This document shows, in pieces, positions 16,373-23,665 of a stretch of DNA of 33,499 nucleotides. The translations under genes were made by a program, and so were the position numbers. Below the pieces are notes generated by a model. That model searched no databases and had not been told where the DNA came from. It saw nothing but the letters and a program-made list of their open reading frames with translations. Source of the DNA: an uncultured Clostridium sp. (GTDB lineage Bacteria > Bacillota > Clostridia > Lachnospirales > Lachnospiraceae); assembly GCA_937902905.1 (NCBI GenBank), contig CALELW010000030.1, forward strand, positions 1 through 33,499. The letters run 5' to 3'. Numbering within the stretch: position 1 is the stretch's first letter; each line of letters starts with the position of its first letter.

Positions 16373-18550
16373 GTGGAGAATCAAGGATTTCGACTGGTAG
16401 AAGAGAAAAAACAGAAAAAAAGTTATTTTGCCCTGATTTTATCGATATTTACCGTGGCGGGCATTCTTTTTTGTGTGCAGCAAATGTTTGTGGATACAAA
16501 ATGGTGGTTTGTTTCGATGCTTGTGTCCGTTATCTGTAGTGTCTTAATTTTTTCCACAAAAAGTGTAAAAATTGTGTTGGTTTATTTTGTGTTGGGCATT
16601 CTTTTGCTTTTTACATTTCGCTCAATATGGATTCCCGGCGCACTGGATTTTGTGAATCAAGTGATTGCCGGCTTTAACGCTGTGACCGGGGAATCGGCTT
16701 CTTATTTTGTTGTACCGAATTATGCGAACAGAGAACTTGCGATGGTGATATTCTTTTGTCTTACGGCATGGTTTTTATCCGGATATTTGACAATTGCAAT
16801 CAAAGGAAAACACTGGGTTCCTGTCCTTATTTTCTGGGTAGCACTTGTTTCTTTGGCTGTATTTTTTGAAATGCCATCTGCATGGTGTGTTGGTGCAATG
16901 GCTTTTTTGTCATTAGCAGGGATATATGCCTACTCACATACAAAAGTGAATGAAGATAAAAATTATTTGGCAGCATTTTGCGGAATGGTTGTTATAGTGG
17001 CTGTTTTTATCTGTTTTACATGGAACCGACAGCTTTATCACAAAAATGAAATCATAGCGGATTTGAAGGAAAATATAACAGAGGAAGCGAATGTGATACG
17101 ATATGGGAAAAAAGATTTGCCGGAGGGAAAAATTAAAGAAGGGATTGCCTCAAGTGAGGAAAAACGGCTGACCGTCTTTGCAAGCGAAAAGGGCAAGTAT
17201 TATTTGAAGGGATATGTAGGAAGTGAATATCATGAAAACCGGTGGGAGCCATTAGAAGGAAAAGAATACGGGGAAAAATACGAGGGAATATTTAATCGGT
17301 ACCGGGCGGATGGATTTCATCCACTTGCGCAGTTGTACAGTTACTGTGAGGCGGCAGGCCGCCAGCAAAATGGGTTGGAAAAAGAAAAAAAAGAAGGAAC
17401 GATTGTGGTTGAAAATACGGGGGCTTATGAGAGGTATGAGTATTTGCCTTACGGTGTGGATTTTTCGAGTATTCAGTCGTTGGATACCATTTACCGGGAT
17501 TTAAATTTGCAAAAAAAATTCTGGAACAATCGTGAAGATGAAAAAAATACATACAAAATTTGCATGATAGACGAAGATTCTCTTCTAAAAACGGCGGGAG
17601 TTGACTGGCAGAAACAGACGATTACAGATGAAAAAGTGCGAGCCTATGCGGATATGGAAATGGATTATCGAAAATTTGTAAAAAAACATTATCTTATCCT
17701 CTCAAATGAGGCAAAAAAAGAAGTGGCACCGTATGTTTCCAAAGAGAAAGATAATTTGGTTTCGTTTATAGAAAAACTTCGCAAATCCTTAAAAAATGCA
17801 GGAAAAGAGAGAAAAGACTGGGATGCCCTGCAGTATGCTTCTCTTGGTACGCTTGCATTTCGTGCAGCGAATATCCCGGCGAGATATGTGGAGGGATATG
17901 AGGCGGTTACTTCCGATGAGAAGGATGCGAAAGGAAATTACCGTGCGGATGTGACCGGACAAAATGCGCATGCATGGGTGGAAATTTATTGTGATGGTGT
18001 GGGATGGCTTCCTGTGGATGTGACACCGGGACATTATGATAAGATTACGGTGAAAGCAAAACAGCAGAAGAAAATAGAAAAACAGCAGACCTCGACTTCG
18101 CAGAAGGTTACGAAAAAGAAAGAAAAACCAAAACAAAATGAGGAACCGGAAAAATATATTTCGTGGCAGCAAATCATTTTATGGATAGTAATTTGCATTT
18201 TTGCTTTAAGTTTTCTTTTCGCAGGAGTGCTTGCGATTCGCAGAAAGACTATACTCTACAAGCGTAGAAAAATACTTTTACAGGCGGATATGGCAGCGAA
18301 TTACCGATTTATAATTTCATATTTGACCATGTTATTTGAATATTTAAAACTTTCCGAAGAAGATTTGCCACAGGAGATACGAGAGGGCATGGAACGTTTT
18401 TGGTTTGATGAGAACGGTGAAATAACGGAGAAAGAGTTATCACAATTAAGAGAATATGGAAATGAAATTCAGAATACGATGTGGCAGAAATCTTCTTGCA
18501 TAAAAAAATTAGTTCTTCGTTTCTGGTATTGTTTTGAATTTCCATTCTGA
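16373..18550 (+). CDS. Membrane transglutaminase-like (TgpA-type) protein lacking the catalytic Cys
   Basis: Residues 17-225 contain several hydrophobic membrane segments. A large extracytoplasmic region follows, then a transglutaminase-like domain (about 460-560), a further membrane segment (IILWIVICIFALSFLFAGVL, about 600-620) and a cytoplasmic tail. In this family the catalytic Cys precedes FA...FR..GIPARYVEGY. Here the aligned position is Ala485 (WDALQYAS), whereas the His (AHAWVEIY, H533) and Asp (PVDVTPG, D549) are kept. The protein is therefore probably not a working protease or transglutaminase, unless a Cys elsewhere substitutes. The GTG at 16373 follows AGAGGA by 6 nt; the frame is also open from a TTG at 16355. 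A strong shared terminator follows. Confidence 0.82.
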   Translation: MENQGFRLVEEKKQKKSYFALILSIFTVAGILFCVQQMFVDTKWWFVSMLVSVICSVLIFSTKSVKIVLVYFVLGILLLFTFRSIWIPGALDFVNQVIAGFNAVTGESASYFVVPNYANRELAMVIFFCLTAWFLSGYLTIAIKGKHWVPVLIFWVALVSLAVFFEMPSAWCVGAMAFLSLAGIYAYSHTKVNEDKNYLAAFCGMVVIVAVFICFTWNRQLYHKNEIIADLKENITEEANVIRYGKKDLPEGKIKEGIASSEEKRLTVFASEKGKYYLKGYVGSEYHENRWEPLEGKEYGEKYEGIFNRYRADGFHPLAQLYSYCEAAGRQQNGLEKEKKEGTIVVENTGAYERYEYLPYGVDFSSIQSLDTIYRDLNLQKKFWNNREDEKNTYKICMIDEDSLLKTAGVDWQKQTITDEKVRAYADMEMDYRKFVKKHYLILSNEAKKEVAPYVSKEKDNLVSFIEKLRKSLKNAGKERKDWDALQYASLGTLAFRAANIPARYVEGYEAVTSDEKDAKGNYRADVTGQNAHAWVEIYCDGVGWLPVDVTPGHYDKITVKAKQQKKIEKQQTSTSQKVTKKKEKPKQNEEPEKYISWQQIILWIVICIFALSFLFAGVLAIRRKTILYKRRKILLQADMAANYRFIISYLTMLFEYLKLSEEDLPQEIREGMERFWFDENGEITEKELSQLREYGNEIQNTMWQKSSCIKKLVLRFWYCFEFPF

Positions 18551-18554
18551 TAAG

Positions 18555-18590
18555 AAAACCGAGGGATTAAATCTTCCCTCGGTTTTTTAG
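18555..18590. terminator. Bidirectional terminator between convergent genes
   Basis: A perfect 12-bp stem (AAAACCGAGGGA with TCCCTCGGTTTT) and 8-nt loop. The A/T tracts at both feet give a T-run on either strand. It overlaps the last codons of the minus-strand amidohydrolase gene and ends the surface-protein cluster. Confidence 0.93.
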
Positions 18591-19745
18591 AAATGTTTCT
18601 GCACACTGTGCATAGCAGGCAGCCCCAATCGGGCACACGTCCTCATTAAACAGAGCCTTTGGATGATGCACCGGGTAATCGCCGCGCTCATCCTCAAAGC
18701 CGGCGGATAGGTACATGTAACTGCTTGGAATCTTGTTTGCAATCGAGGCAAAATCTTCCGAAGCAGGTGCGTTAATATCCGGATAACCATTTAGCGTTGG
18801 AATGGCAAGTGTTTTCATGGCAGAAACAAATTCCTCTGTCAAATCCGGATTGCATATAAGCGGTGGAACGGCGGAAAGCACAGTATACTCAATGCTTCCG
18901 TTATATACCGCAGCAGTTCGTTCACTGACTTCGCAGATTCGTTTTACAAGGATTTTTCTTGCAGATTCGTTATTGGTGCGCAGTGTTCCCTGTAAAATGG
19001 CATTTTCCGGAATAATATTGGCAACTTCACCGGCGCAAAACTGACCGATTGTGAGGACACAGGAATCGGCAGGATTGCTTTCTCTGGCAATTAGTTCCTG
19101 CAGGGCAAGATAAATGTGGACGCCAATGTTAATCGGGTCAATGCCCTGATGTGGGCAGGCACCGTGGGAACCTTTTCCGTGAATGGTAATTTGAAAGCCG
19201 TCTACCGAGTTCATCATGGTGTTTTTGCTATTGTACATAAAAGTGCCAACCGGACTTCTGCCGGTCGTTACATGGAAAGCAAGCGCGGCATCCGGCTTTG
19301 GATTTTCTAAGATGCCGTGTTCAATCATGTTGTCTGCCCCCTCAAAAGTTTCCTCTGCCGGCTGGAACATAAACTTCACGCGCCCGCATAAATGAGATTC
19401 ATTTTCCTTTAGCATCTTAGCCGCACTAAGGAGCATAGCGGCGTGAAAATCATGTCCGCAGGCGTGCATTTTTCCCGTTTTACATGAAAAACTTTCTCCG
19501 CTTTCTTCTGTCAGAGGAAGCGCATCCATATCTGCACGAAGCAAAAGAACCGACTCTCCTTGTCCAATCAAAGCCGTCACACCTTCCCCGCATCTTTCCG
19601 GATTAAGACCATATTCCGTAAGCCGCTTCATCACAAACTTCACCGTATTTTCAAGATGCAGACCTGTCTCTGCATGTTCATGCAGATAGCGGCGGTTCGC
19701 AATCGTTTCCTCTTTTAATTCCAACGCACGTTTATAGTAATTCAT
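18567..19745 (-). CDS. M20 family amidohydrolase (N-acyl-amino-acid or hippurate type)
   Basis: This 392-residue metallopeptidase-fold hydrolase removes acyl groups from amino acids or related amides. The motifs are RADMDALPL (about residue 70), the metal-binding MHACGHDFHAAML (about 92-104), QPAEE with the catalytic Glu (about 131-135), and GKGSHGACPHQGIDP in the dimerisation domain (about 190-204). These mark the aminobenzoyl-glutamate/hippurate/acetyl-diaminopimelate branch. The substrate cannot be fixed from sequence, and no biosynthetic operon partner adjoins it. GGAGGG precedes the ATG. Its promoter (minus-strand TTGCCA/TAATAT) lies just beyond, in the divergent region that also holds structured element 1. 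Confidence 0.9.
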   Translation of the reverse strand: MNYYKRALELKEETIANRRYLHEHAETGLHLENTVKFVMKRLTEYGLNPERCGEGVTALIGQGESVLLLRADMDALPLTEESGESFSCKTGKMHACGHDFHAAMLLSAAKMLKENESHLCGRVKFMFQPAEETFEGADNMIEHGILENPKPDAALAFHVTTGRSPVGTFMYNSKNTMMNSVDGFQITIHGKGSHGACPHQGIDPINIGVHIYLALQELIARESNPADSCVLTIGQFCAGEVANIIPENAILQGTLRTNNESARKILVKRICEVSERTAAVYNGSIEYTVLSAVPPLICNPDLTEEFVSAMKTLAIPTLNGYPDINAPASEDFASIANKIPSSYMYLSAGFEDERGDYPVHHPKALFNEDVCPIGAACYAQCAETFLKNRGKI

Positions 19746-19778
19746 CCAATCCCTCCAAACTTGTATCTTGTAGTTACT

Positions 19779-19807
19779 ATATTAAAGAATAAAACCCTAA
19801 CTGGCAA
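19779..19807 (-). promoter_or_regulatory. Promoter of the M20 amidohydrolase gene
   Basis: On the minus strand, TTGCCA (19807-19802) and TAATAT (19784-19779) are 17 bp apart, about 34 bp upstream of the ATG. Confidence 0.6.
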
Positions 19808-19830
19808 CCCACTAAATTGTTTAAACGTAT

Positions 19831-20006
19831 AGTAAGCATTTTAGTATCCCAGAAAACTATCCAAAAACTTTGTGGCGAGTGGGTACAAATGCGCAAGTAT
19901 CAGGCATGTGTAGTTTACATGCCGATACTTTTGCGTATTTGTCTAGCGGGAGCGCCCACGAGACGCAAAGTTTTTGGATAGTTTTCTAGAGTCCTAAAAT
20001 CTTACT
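19831..20006 (+). repeat. Structured intergenic element, copy 1 (long hairpin with conserved motifs)
   Basis: A 176-bp imperfect palindrome. From the outside in: AGTAAGCATTTTAG with CTAAAATCTTACT (one bulge); a 6/6 internal loop; a perfect 22-bp stem (19851-19872 with 19966-19987); an internal loop; GTGGG with CCCAC; an 11-nt 3' bulge containing GCGGGAGCG; a 17/19-nt stem (19885-19901 with 19924-19942) carrying a 2-nt bulge and a G-T pair; and a terminal 7-bp stem GGCATGT/ACATGCC around loop GTAGTTT (19910-19916). It lies between two divergent promoters, so neither adjoining transcript should include it. It has no protein-coding content, and I do not recognise the family. Confidence 0.85.
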
Positions 20007-20015
20007 CCCCACCAC

Positions 20016-20044
20016 TTGCTTTTTATTTCCCCTCGTTATATAAT
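20016..20044 (+). promoter_or_regulatory. Promoter of the DUF3877 gene
   Basis: TTGCTT (20016-20021) and TATAAT (20039-20044) are separated by 17 bp, starting 10 bp after structured element 1 ends. Confidence 0.65.
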
Positions 20045-20088
20045 GCCCGATGTAGAGTAAAAATAGTACGTCAAAGGAGATTATTAGC

Positions 20089-20628
20089 ATGCAGAATGAG
20101 GCATATCAGAAATTAATGGATAATTTATGTGACATTGTGGCAGAGGAGCAGGCGAAACTTGGTTACATGAAAGAGCCAATCCGTTTGTATTATCCTTTGA
20201 GTTCGTTAAATCATTTTTTTGGAGGAGACGCTTCCGCTGATGAGATGCAGGAAAAACTTTCAAAGTTTGAATCCTTTGCTTATGATAAATTCGGTGAAGT
20301 AGAAATAACACACAAAGGAGAACGCTTTTGTTTCTTTTTATCCGAGCGTGCAACCGAGTATGTTCATGAAAACGGTGGACAGAACCGATTTATATTTGAC
20401 CTGGTAGAGCTTTTAGCAAAGCATGGCACGGTCATGGAAGAAGTTGAGGCATTGTTTGCGAAACAGAAAGATGCTTATGAAATAGAAAAAATGAATCATG
20501 GAGAATTTGACTACATGATTCATTTTGTGGATTCCAAAGATAAATATCTCTATTGCTTCAAAGATGAAGGCTGTCATATTATTTACCACCGGTTTCTGCC
20601 GGAGGATTATGAGGATTTAGGATTATAA
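20089..20628 (+). CDS. DUF3877 family protein
   Basis: The 179-residue acidic cytoplasmic protein has no membrane segment or signal peptide. The N-terminal segment EEQAKLGYMKEPIRLYYPLSSLNHFF is characteristic of DUF3877, a family I know mainly from Lachnospiraceae, and has no assigned function. A ribosome site AAAGGAGA stands before the ATG. It is convergent with the alpha/beta hydrolase gene, only 13 bp away, and has its own promoter. Confidence 0.8.
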   Translation: MQNEAYQKLMDNLCDIVAEEQAKLGYMKEPIRLYYPLSSLNHFFGGDASADEMQEKLSKFESFAYDKFGEVEITHKGERFCFFLSERATEYVHENGGQNRFIFDLVELLAKHGTVMEEVEALFAKQKDAYEIEKMNHGEFDYMIHFVDSKDKYLYCFKDEGCHIIYHRFLPEDYEDLGL

Positions 20629-20641
20629 AAGCCAGGATCTC

Positions 20642-21532
20642 CTAAAAAGACCGGAAATACTCATGCATGGAATTTAGTGTTTTTGTACTTTCTTCATAGA
20701 ATGGCTCGAATACACTAAAGGCGTGCGTGAGTTTTTTGTTTTTCCCAAACCGGAGCAGCTTGTGTGATACCCGGTTTGCCTTCAATGCCTTTTCAAATTT
20801 TACGGTGTAATGCTCTAAGTTATCGCTGTGGCTGGTAACTAAAAAGCATGGTGGAAGTGCCGAAACAATTTCCGGATTTTCAATGTTTACATACGGTGCA
20901 ATTGCTTTCTTTTTGTAGCCTTTTCCGTATAAATAAGACGGTAGGAAAAGACCGATTTTGTCAAAGCGGGTTGTGTAAAACATGCCACTGATAAGTCCAA
21001 GGGCATTCAAGGAAAAATCAGGTGCCTTTGTGTGGGCAGCTTTGGCAAATTTCTTGTTTTTTGTCATTGCGGCTACATTTGTTAAAAGATAGGCACCACC
21101 GCTGTCGGCAACCCCATAGATTTTGTCCGGATTTCCCTGATAGGAGGATAAATTGTCACGGATAAATGTCATGGCGGTTGAGACATCTGAAAACTGGTCG
21201 TAAACGGTGCAGTCCGGGATAAGACGATATTCCACGCTGAATACCACATAGCCTAAAAGGCATAATCTGGCACAAAAATAGCGGTTGAATTCTTTATTAC
21301 CGATTAACAGACCGCCGCCGTGGATGTTGATGATGACAGGAAGTGTTTCATTTTCTTTTCCTTCCGGGCGGTACACATCTAGGAGGTGTTCTTTCTGGCC
21401 GTCGGCAATATAGGGAATATCACGGTTTTCGACTACGCCATCTGGGAAAGAAAATTTTTTATCGCGCACAGCTGCCGATTTTTCAAAGTCTTCCCGCTGT
21501 TTATAAAAATTTTTCGTCATAAAATTACTCAT
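20642..21532 (-). CDS. Alpha/beta hydrolase (esterase/lipase-like)
   Basis: This 296-residue hormone-sensitive-lipase-like hydrolase has the oxyanion HGGG motif (NIHGGGLLIGN, about residue 70) and the nucleophile elbow VADSGGAY (about 144-148). The elbow reads A-D-S-G-G in place of G-D-S-A-G. A late acid/His pair is plausible (CFLVTSHSDN, then KLTHAFSVF). There is no signal peptide. The natural substrate is unknown. It overlaps the Lrp/AsnC-type regulator gene by 8 bp and is read from the same promoter, so the two form an operon. GGAGAAG lies 4 nt before the ATG. Confidence 0.8.
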   Translation of the reverse strand: MSNFMTKNFYKQREDFEKSAAVRDKKFSFPDGVVENRDIPYIADGQKEHLLDVYRPEGKENETLPVIINIHGGGLLIGNKEFNRYFCARLCLLGYVVFSVEYRLIPDCTVYDQFSDVSTAMTFIRDNLSSYQGNPDKIYGVADSGGAYLLTNVAAMTKNKKFAKAAHTKAPDFSLNALGLISGMFYTTRFDKIGLFLPSYLYGKGYKKKAIAPYVNIENPEIVSALPPCFLVTSHSDNLEHYTVKFEKALKANRVSHKLLRFGKNKKLTHAFSVFEPFYEESTKTLNSMHEYFRSF

Positions 21533-22001
21533 CTGACTTCTCCTTTGGTATATTCTGAATCGTTACTTCTCTGTGGTCTACGGAAGTTGAAAATACAATC
21601 AATGTTTTGGTGCGTCCATATTTTTGCAATTCACCAATAAAAGTATCCAAATCGGTTGTGCTGTGAAAAAGAACTTCTAAAAGCATCGAGTAATCGCCGG
21701 TTACGCAATTGCATTCAATCACATTAAGACAGGAACGGATATAAGGATAAAATTCCGCTTTCTGATTTGGCTCAACCTCAAGGTTAATAAAAGCCCGGAT
21801 GTGAAAGCCGAGAAGTTCGGGATTTAATGTGGCGTGATAACCGGTAATGTAACCCTCTTTTTCAAGCCGCTCCACTCTTGCCGAGGCAGCAGGAGAAGAG
21901 AGAAAAACTTCGTTTGCCAAATCCTTTACACTCATTCGCCCGTTTTTACTGAGTAAATTCAAAATTTCACAGTCCACATGGTCAAGTTCGTTCTTTTTCA
22001 T
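21525..22001 (-). CDS. Lrp/AsnC family transcriptional regulator
   Basis: The 158-residue regulator has an N-terminal winged helix (ILNLLSKNGRMSVKDLANEVFLSSPAASARVERLEKEGYI, residues about 13-52) and a C-terminal RAM/ligand domain (about 65-145) with the VTGDYSMLLEV segment typical of amino-acid-sensing members. It is divergent from the glutamate dehydrogenase gene and co-transcribed with the hydrolase. Gene order therefore suggests it senses an amino acid and controls one or both. A palindrome at 22016-22035 sits on its own predicted transcription start and could serve autoregulation. Confidence 0.92.
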   Translation of the reverse strand: MKKNELDHVDCEILNLLSKNGRMSVKDLANEVFLSSPAASARVERLEKEGYITGYHATLNPELLGFHIRAFINLEVEPNQKAEFYPYIRSCLNVIECNCVTGDYSMLLEVLFHSTTDLDTFIGELQKYGRTKTLIVFSTSVDHREVTIQNIPKEKSDE

Positions 22002-22015
22002 TGCGCTACTCCAAT

Positions 22016-22035
22016 CTGAATTGTTATGAATTCAG
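22016..22035. promoter_or_regulatory. Candidate Lrp operator (autoregulation)
   Basis: CTGAATT and AATTCAG are inverted 7-bp arms around 6 bp. The centre (22025.5) falls on the predicted start of the lrp-type transcript (about 22027). Confidence 0.45.
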
Positions 22036-22062
22036 CATACTCCTTTTATAAGAGCGAGTCAA
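22034..22062 (-). promoter_or_regulatory. Promoter of the Lrp-type regulator/hydrolase operon
   Basis: On the minus strand, TTGACT (22062-22057) and TATGCT (22039-22034) are exactly 17 bp apart, 33 bp upstream of the regulator's ATG. Confidence 0.6.
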
Positions 22063-22160
22063 GAACTCACTTAATTTTATTTCGTGAAAATGCCAAATGG
22101 TTTGTTTGATTAAGTGTGAACGATTAATTTTATTAAATAAATTTGAAAAAACAGAAAACC

Positions 22161-22189
22161 TTGACTTTCGAAAAAATGAGGAATAAGGT
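22161..22189 (+). promoter_or_regulatory. Candidate promoter of gdhA
   Basis: TTGACT (22161-22166) and TAAGGT (22184-22189), spacer 17 bp, leave a leader of about 70 nt before gdhA. The -10 box is poor, so an activator may be needed. Confidence 0.5.
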
Positions 22190-22264
22190 ATTAGACGTAA
22201 AGCCGATGCGCATCCGGCAGGGAGCAGGAAATGGGAAGTTGCGAAAGCAGAAAGAGAGGCTATT

Positions 22265-23524
22265 ATGGCACATAGTTATGACCCATATGAAAATGTAAGA
22301 AATGTAATGAGTGATGCAGCGAAAATGGCAGGGATTGATAGTCCTTATATGGAAATTATCAAATGTCCACAGCGTGAGACAAAAGTTTATTTGCCGGTTG
22401 AAATGGATGATGGTTCGGTTCATGTGTTTGAAGGATATCGTGTTCAGCACTCCAATATCCGTGGACCATTCAAAGGTGGTATTCGATATCATCAGGATAT
22501 TACATTAAATGAGGTTCGCGCACTGGCTACGTGGATGTCATTAAAATGTGCGATTGCGAATATTCCATACGGCGGTGCAAAGGGCGGTATCAAAGTTGAC
22601 CCGCATAAATTATCCAAGCGGGAACTGCGGGCGCTTACAAGACGTTATACCTTTGCGATTGCACCAATTATCGGTGCGGATTCGGATATTCCGGCACCGG
22701 ATGTAAATACAAATGCTCAGACAATGGCTTGGGTTTTGGATACTTACAGTCAGCTGCAGGGAAAGCCGTGCCCGGGCGTTGTTACCGGAAAGCCAATTGA
22801 ACTTGGTGGTTCACGTGGAAGAAATTCGGCAACCGGACGTGGCGTTGTGATAAGTACCAAATTGCTTCTTGCCAAAGAGGGAAAAAAACTGGATGACATA
22901 AAAGTAGTGATTCAGGGTATGGGAAATGTGGGAAGCAATGCCGCAAAAATTTTCCGGCACAGGGGAAGCAAGGTTGTGGCAATTAGTGATGTGTCCGGCG
23001 GTTTATACAAAGAGGATGGTTTGGATGTTGATACGATTGCTGAGTATCTGGAAACACCGGGGGCTCTTTTGAAAGATTACGACGCAGAAGGAATTACTCA
23101 TATTCCTAATTCGGAAGTATTAACAACACCGTGTGACGTGTTAGTTCCGGCAGCTTTGGAAAATCAGATTACCGAAGAAAATGCGGATAAACTGCAGTGT
23201 TCTTATATTGTGGAGGCAGCCAATGGTCCAACGTCCAAAGAGGCAGATGCGATTTTGGAAAAGCGCGGCATACCGGTAATTCCTGATATTTTTGCAAATG
23301 GCGGCGGTGTTATTGTTTCCTATTTTGAGTGGGTACAGAACATTCAGGAACTTACATGGGAGCGCGACCGCGTCAATGAAATGTTGGAAAATCTGATGTC
23401 CAAATCGTTTGCAGAGATTACAGAAGCAAAAGAGAAGTATGACTGCACCTATCGAATGGCGGCTTATGTGGTAGCTCTGAAAAAATTAATTTATGCGGAA
23501 GAAATTAAGGGGATTTTCCCTTGA
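22265..23524 (+). CDS. gdhA: Glutamate dehydrogenase (Glu/Leu/Phe/Val dehydrogenase family)
   Basis: This 419-residue enzyme interconverts glutamate with 2-oxoglutarate and ammonia. The catalytic-lysine block PYGGAKGGI is near residue 104. The N-terminal domain contains the KGGIRYH substrate region (about 73-79). The Rossmann segment VVIQGMGNVGSNAA is near 218, followed by VVAISDVSGG; the acidic residue after strand two favours NAD+. The length fits the 410-450 residue hexameric class. GAGAGG lies upstream of the ATG. It is divergent from an Lrp/AsnC regulator. Its stop codon lies within the -35 box of the MATE promoter, so that gene is separately transcribed. Confidence 0.93.
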   Translation: MAHSYDPYENVRNVMSDAAKMAGIDSPYMEIIKCPQRETKVYLPVEMDDGSVHVFEGYRVQHSNIRGPFKGGIRYHQDITLNEVRALATWMSLKCAIANIPYGGAKGGIKVDPHKLSKRELRALTRRYTFAIAPIIGADSDIPAPDVNTNAQTMAWVLDTYSQLQGKPCPGVVTGKPIELGGSRGRNSATGRGVVISTKLLLAKEGKKLDDIKVVIQGMGNVGSNAAKIFRHRGSKVVAISDVSGGLYKEDGLDVDTIAEYLETPGALLKDYDAEGITHIPNSEVLTTPCDVLVPAALENQITEENADKLQCSYIVEAANGPTSKEADAILEKRGIPVIPDIFANGGGVIVSYFEWVQNIQELTWERDRVNEMLENLMSKSFAEITEAKEKYDCTYRMAAYVVALKKLIYAEEIKGIFP

Positions 23525-23549
23525 CGAAAACAATTCACTTTGTTATAAT
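23521..23549 (+). promoter_or_regulatory. Promoter of the MATE exporter leader
   Basis: TTGACG (23521-23526), spacer 17 bp, TATAAT (23544-23549). The -35 box includes the gdhA stop codon. The predicted start is near 23556. Confidence 0.8.
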
Positions 23550-23555
23550 GCATAT

Positions 23556-23644
23556 TGCTCGCACGGAGGGTGAGTCATTCTGATGAAATGATAAGCTGGA
23601 TAAGGCGGCAGATTGGAATATCTGCGTTTTATCCGGCTTTTTTT
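23556..23644 (+). ncRNA. Candidate guanidine-IV (mepA) riboswitch with terminator
   Basis: The leader between promoter and MATE gene forms two short hairpins: CTCGC/GTGAG around loop ACGGAGG (23558-23574), and TCATT/AATGA around CTGATGA (23575-23591). A strong terminator follows: GCTGGATAA/TTATCCGGC and GCAGAT/ATCTGC, then seven T (23595-23644). CGGA in loop 1 can pair with TCTG at the edge of loop 2. A compact two-hairpin aptamer followed by a terminator upstream of a MATE pump is the arrangement known for the guanidine-IV (mepA-motif) class. I could not compare it with the consensus, so the class is probable rather than proven. Confidence 0.6.
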
Positions 23645-23665
23645 GAGATTGGAGGAAAATAGAAG

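Noticed and set aside
19831..20006. Structured elements as ordinary intrinsic terminators or attenuators
   Set aside because: They are far longer than terminators, lack T-runs at the foot, and copy 1 lies between divergent promoters where no transcript needs ending.
20614..20657. TTTAGGA/TCCTAAA stem between the DUF3877 and hydrolase genes as a terminator
   Set aside because: Only 7 A/T-rich base pairs, a long loop and no T-run on either strand.
23556..23644. Fluoride or TPP riboswitch before the MATE gene, suggested by CTGATGA
   Set aside because: The leader before the terminator is too short and lacks the other conserved parts of both classes; the MATE context and two-hairpin form fit guanidine-IV better.
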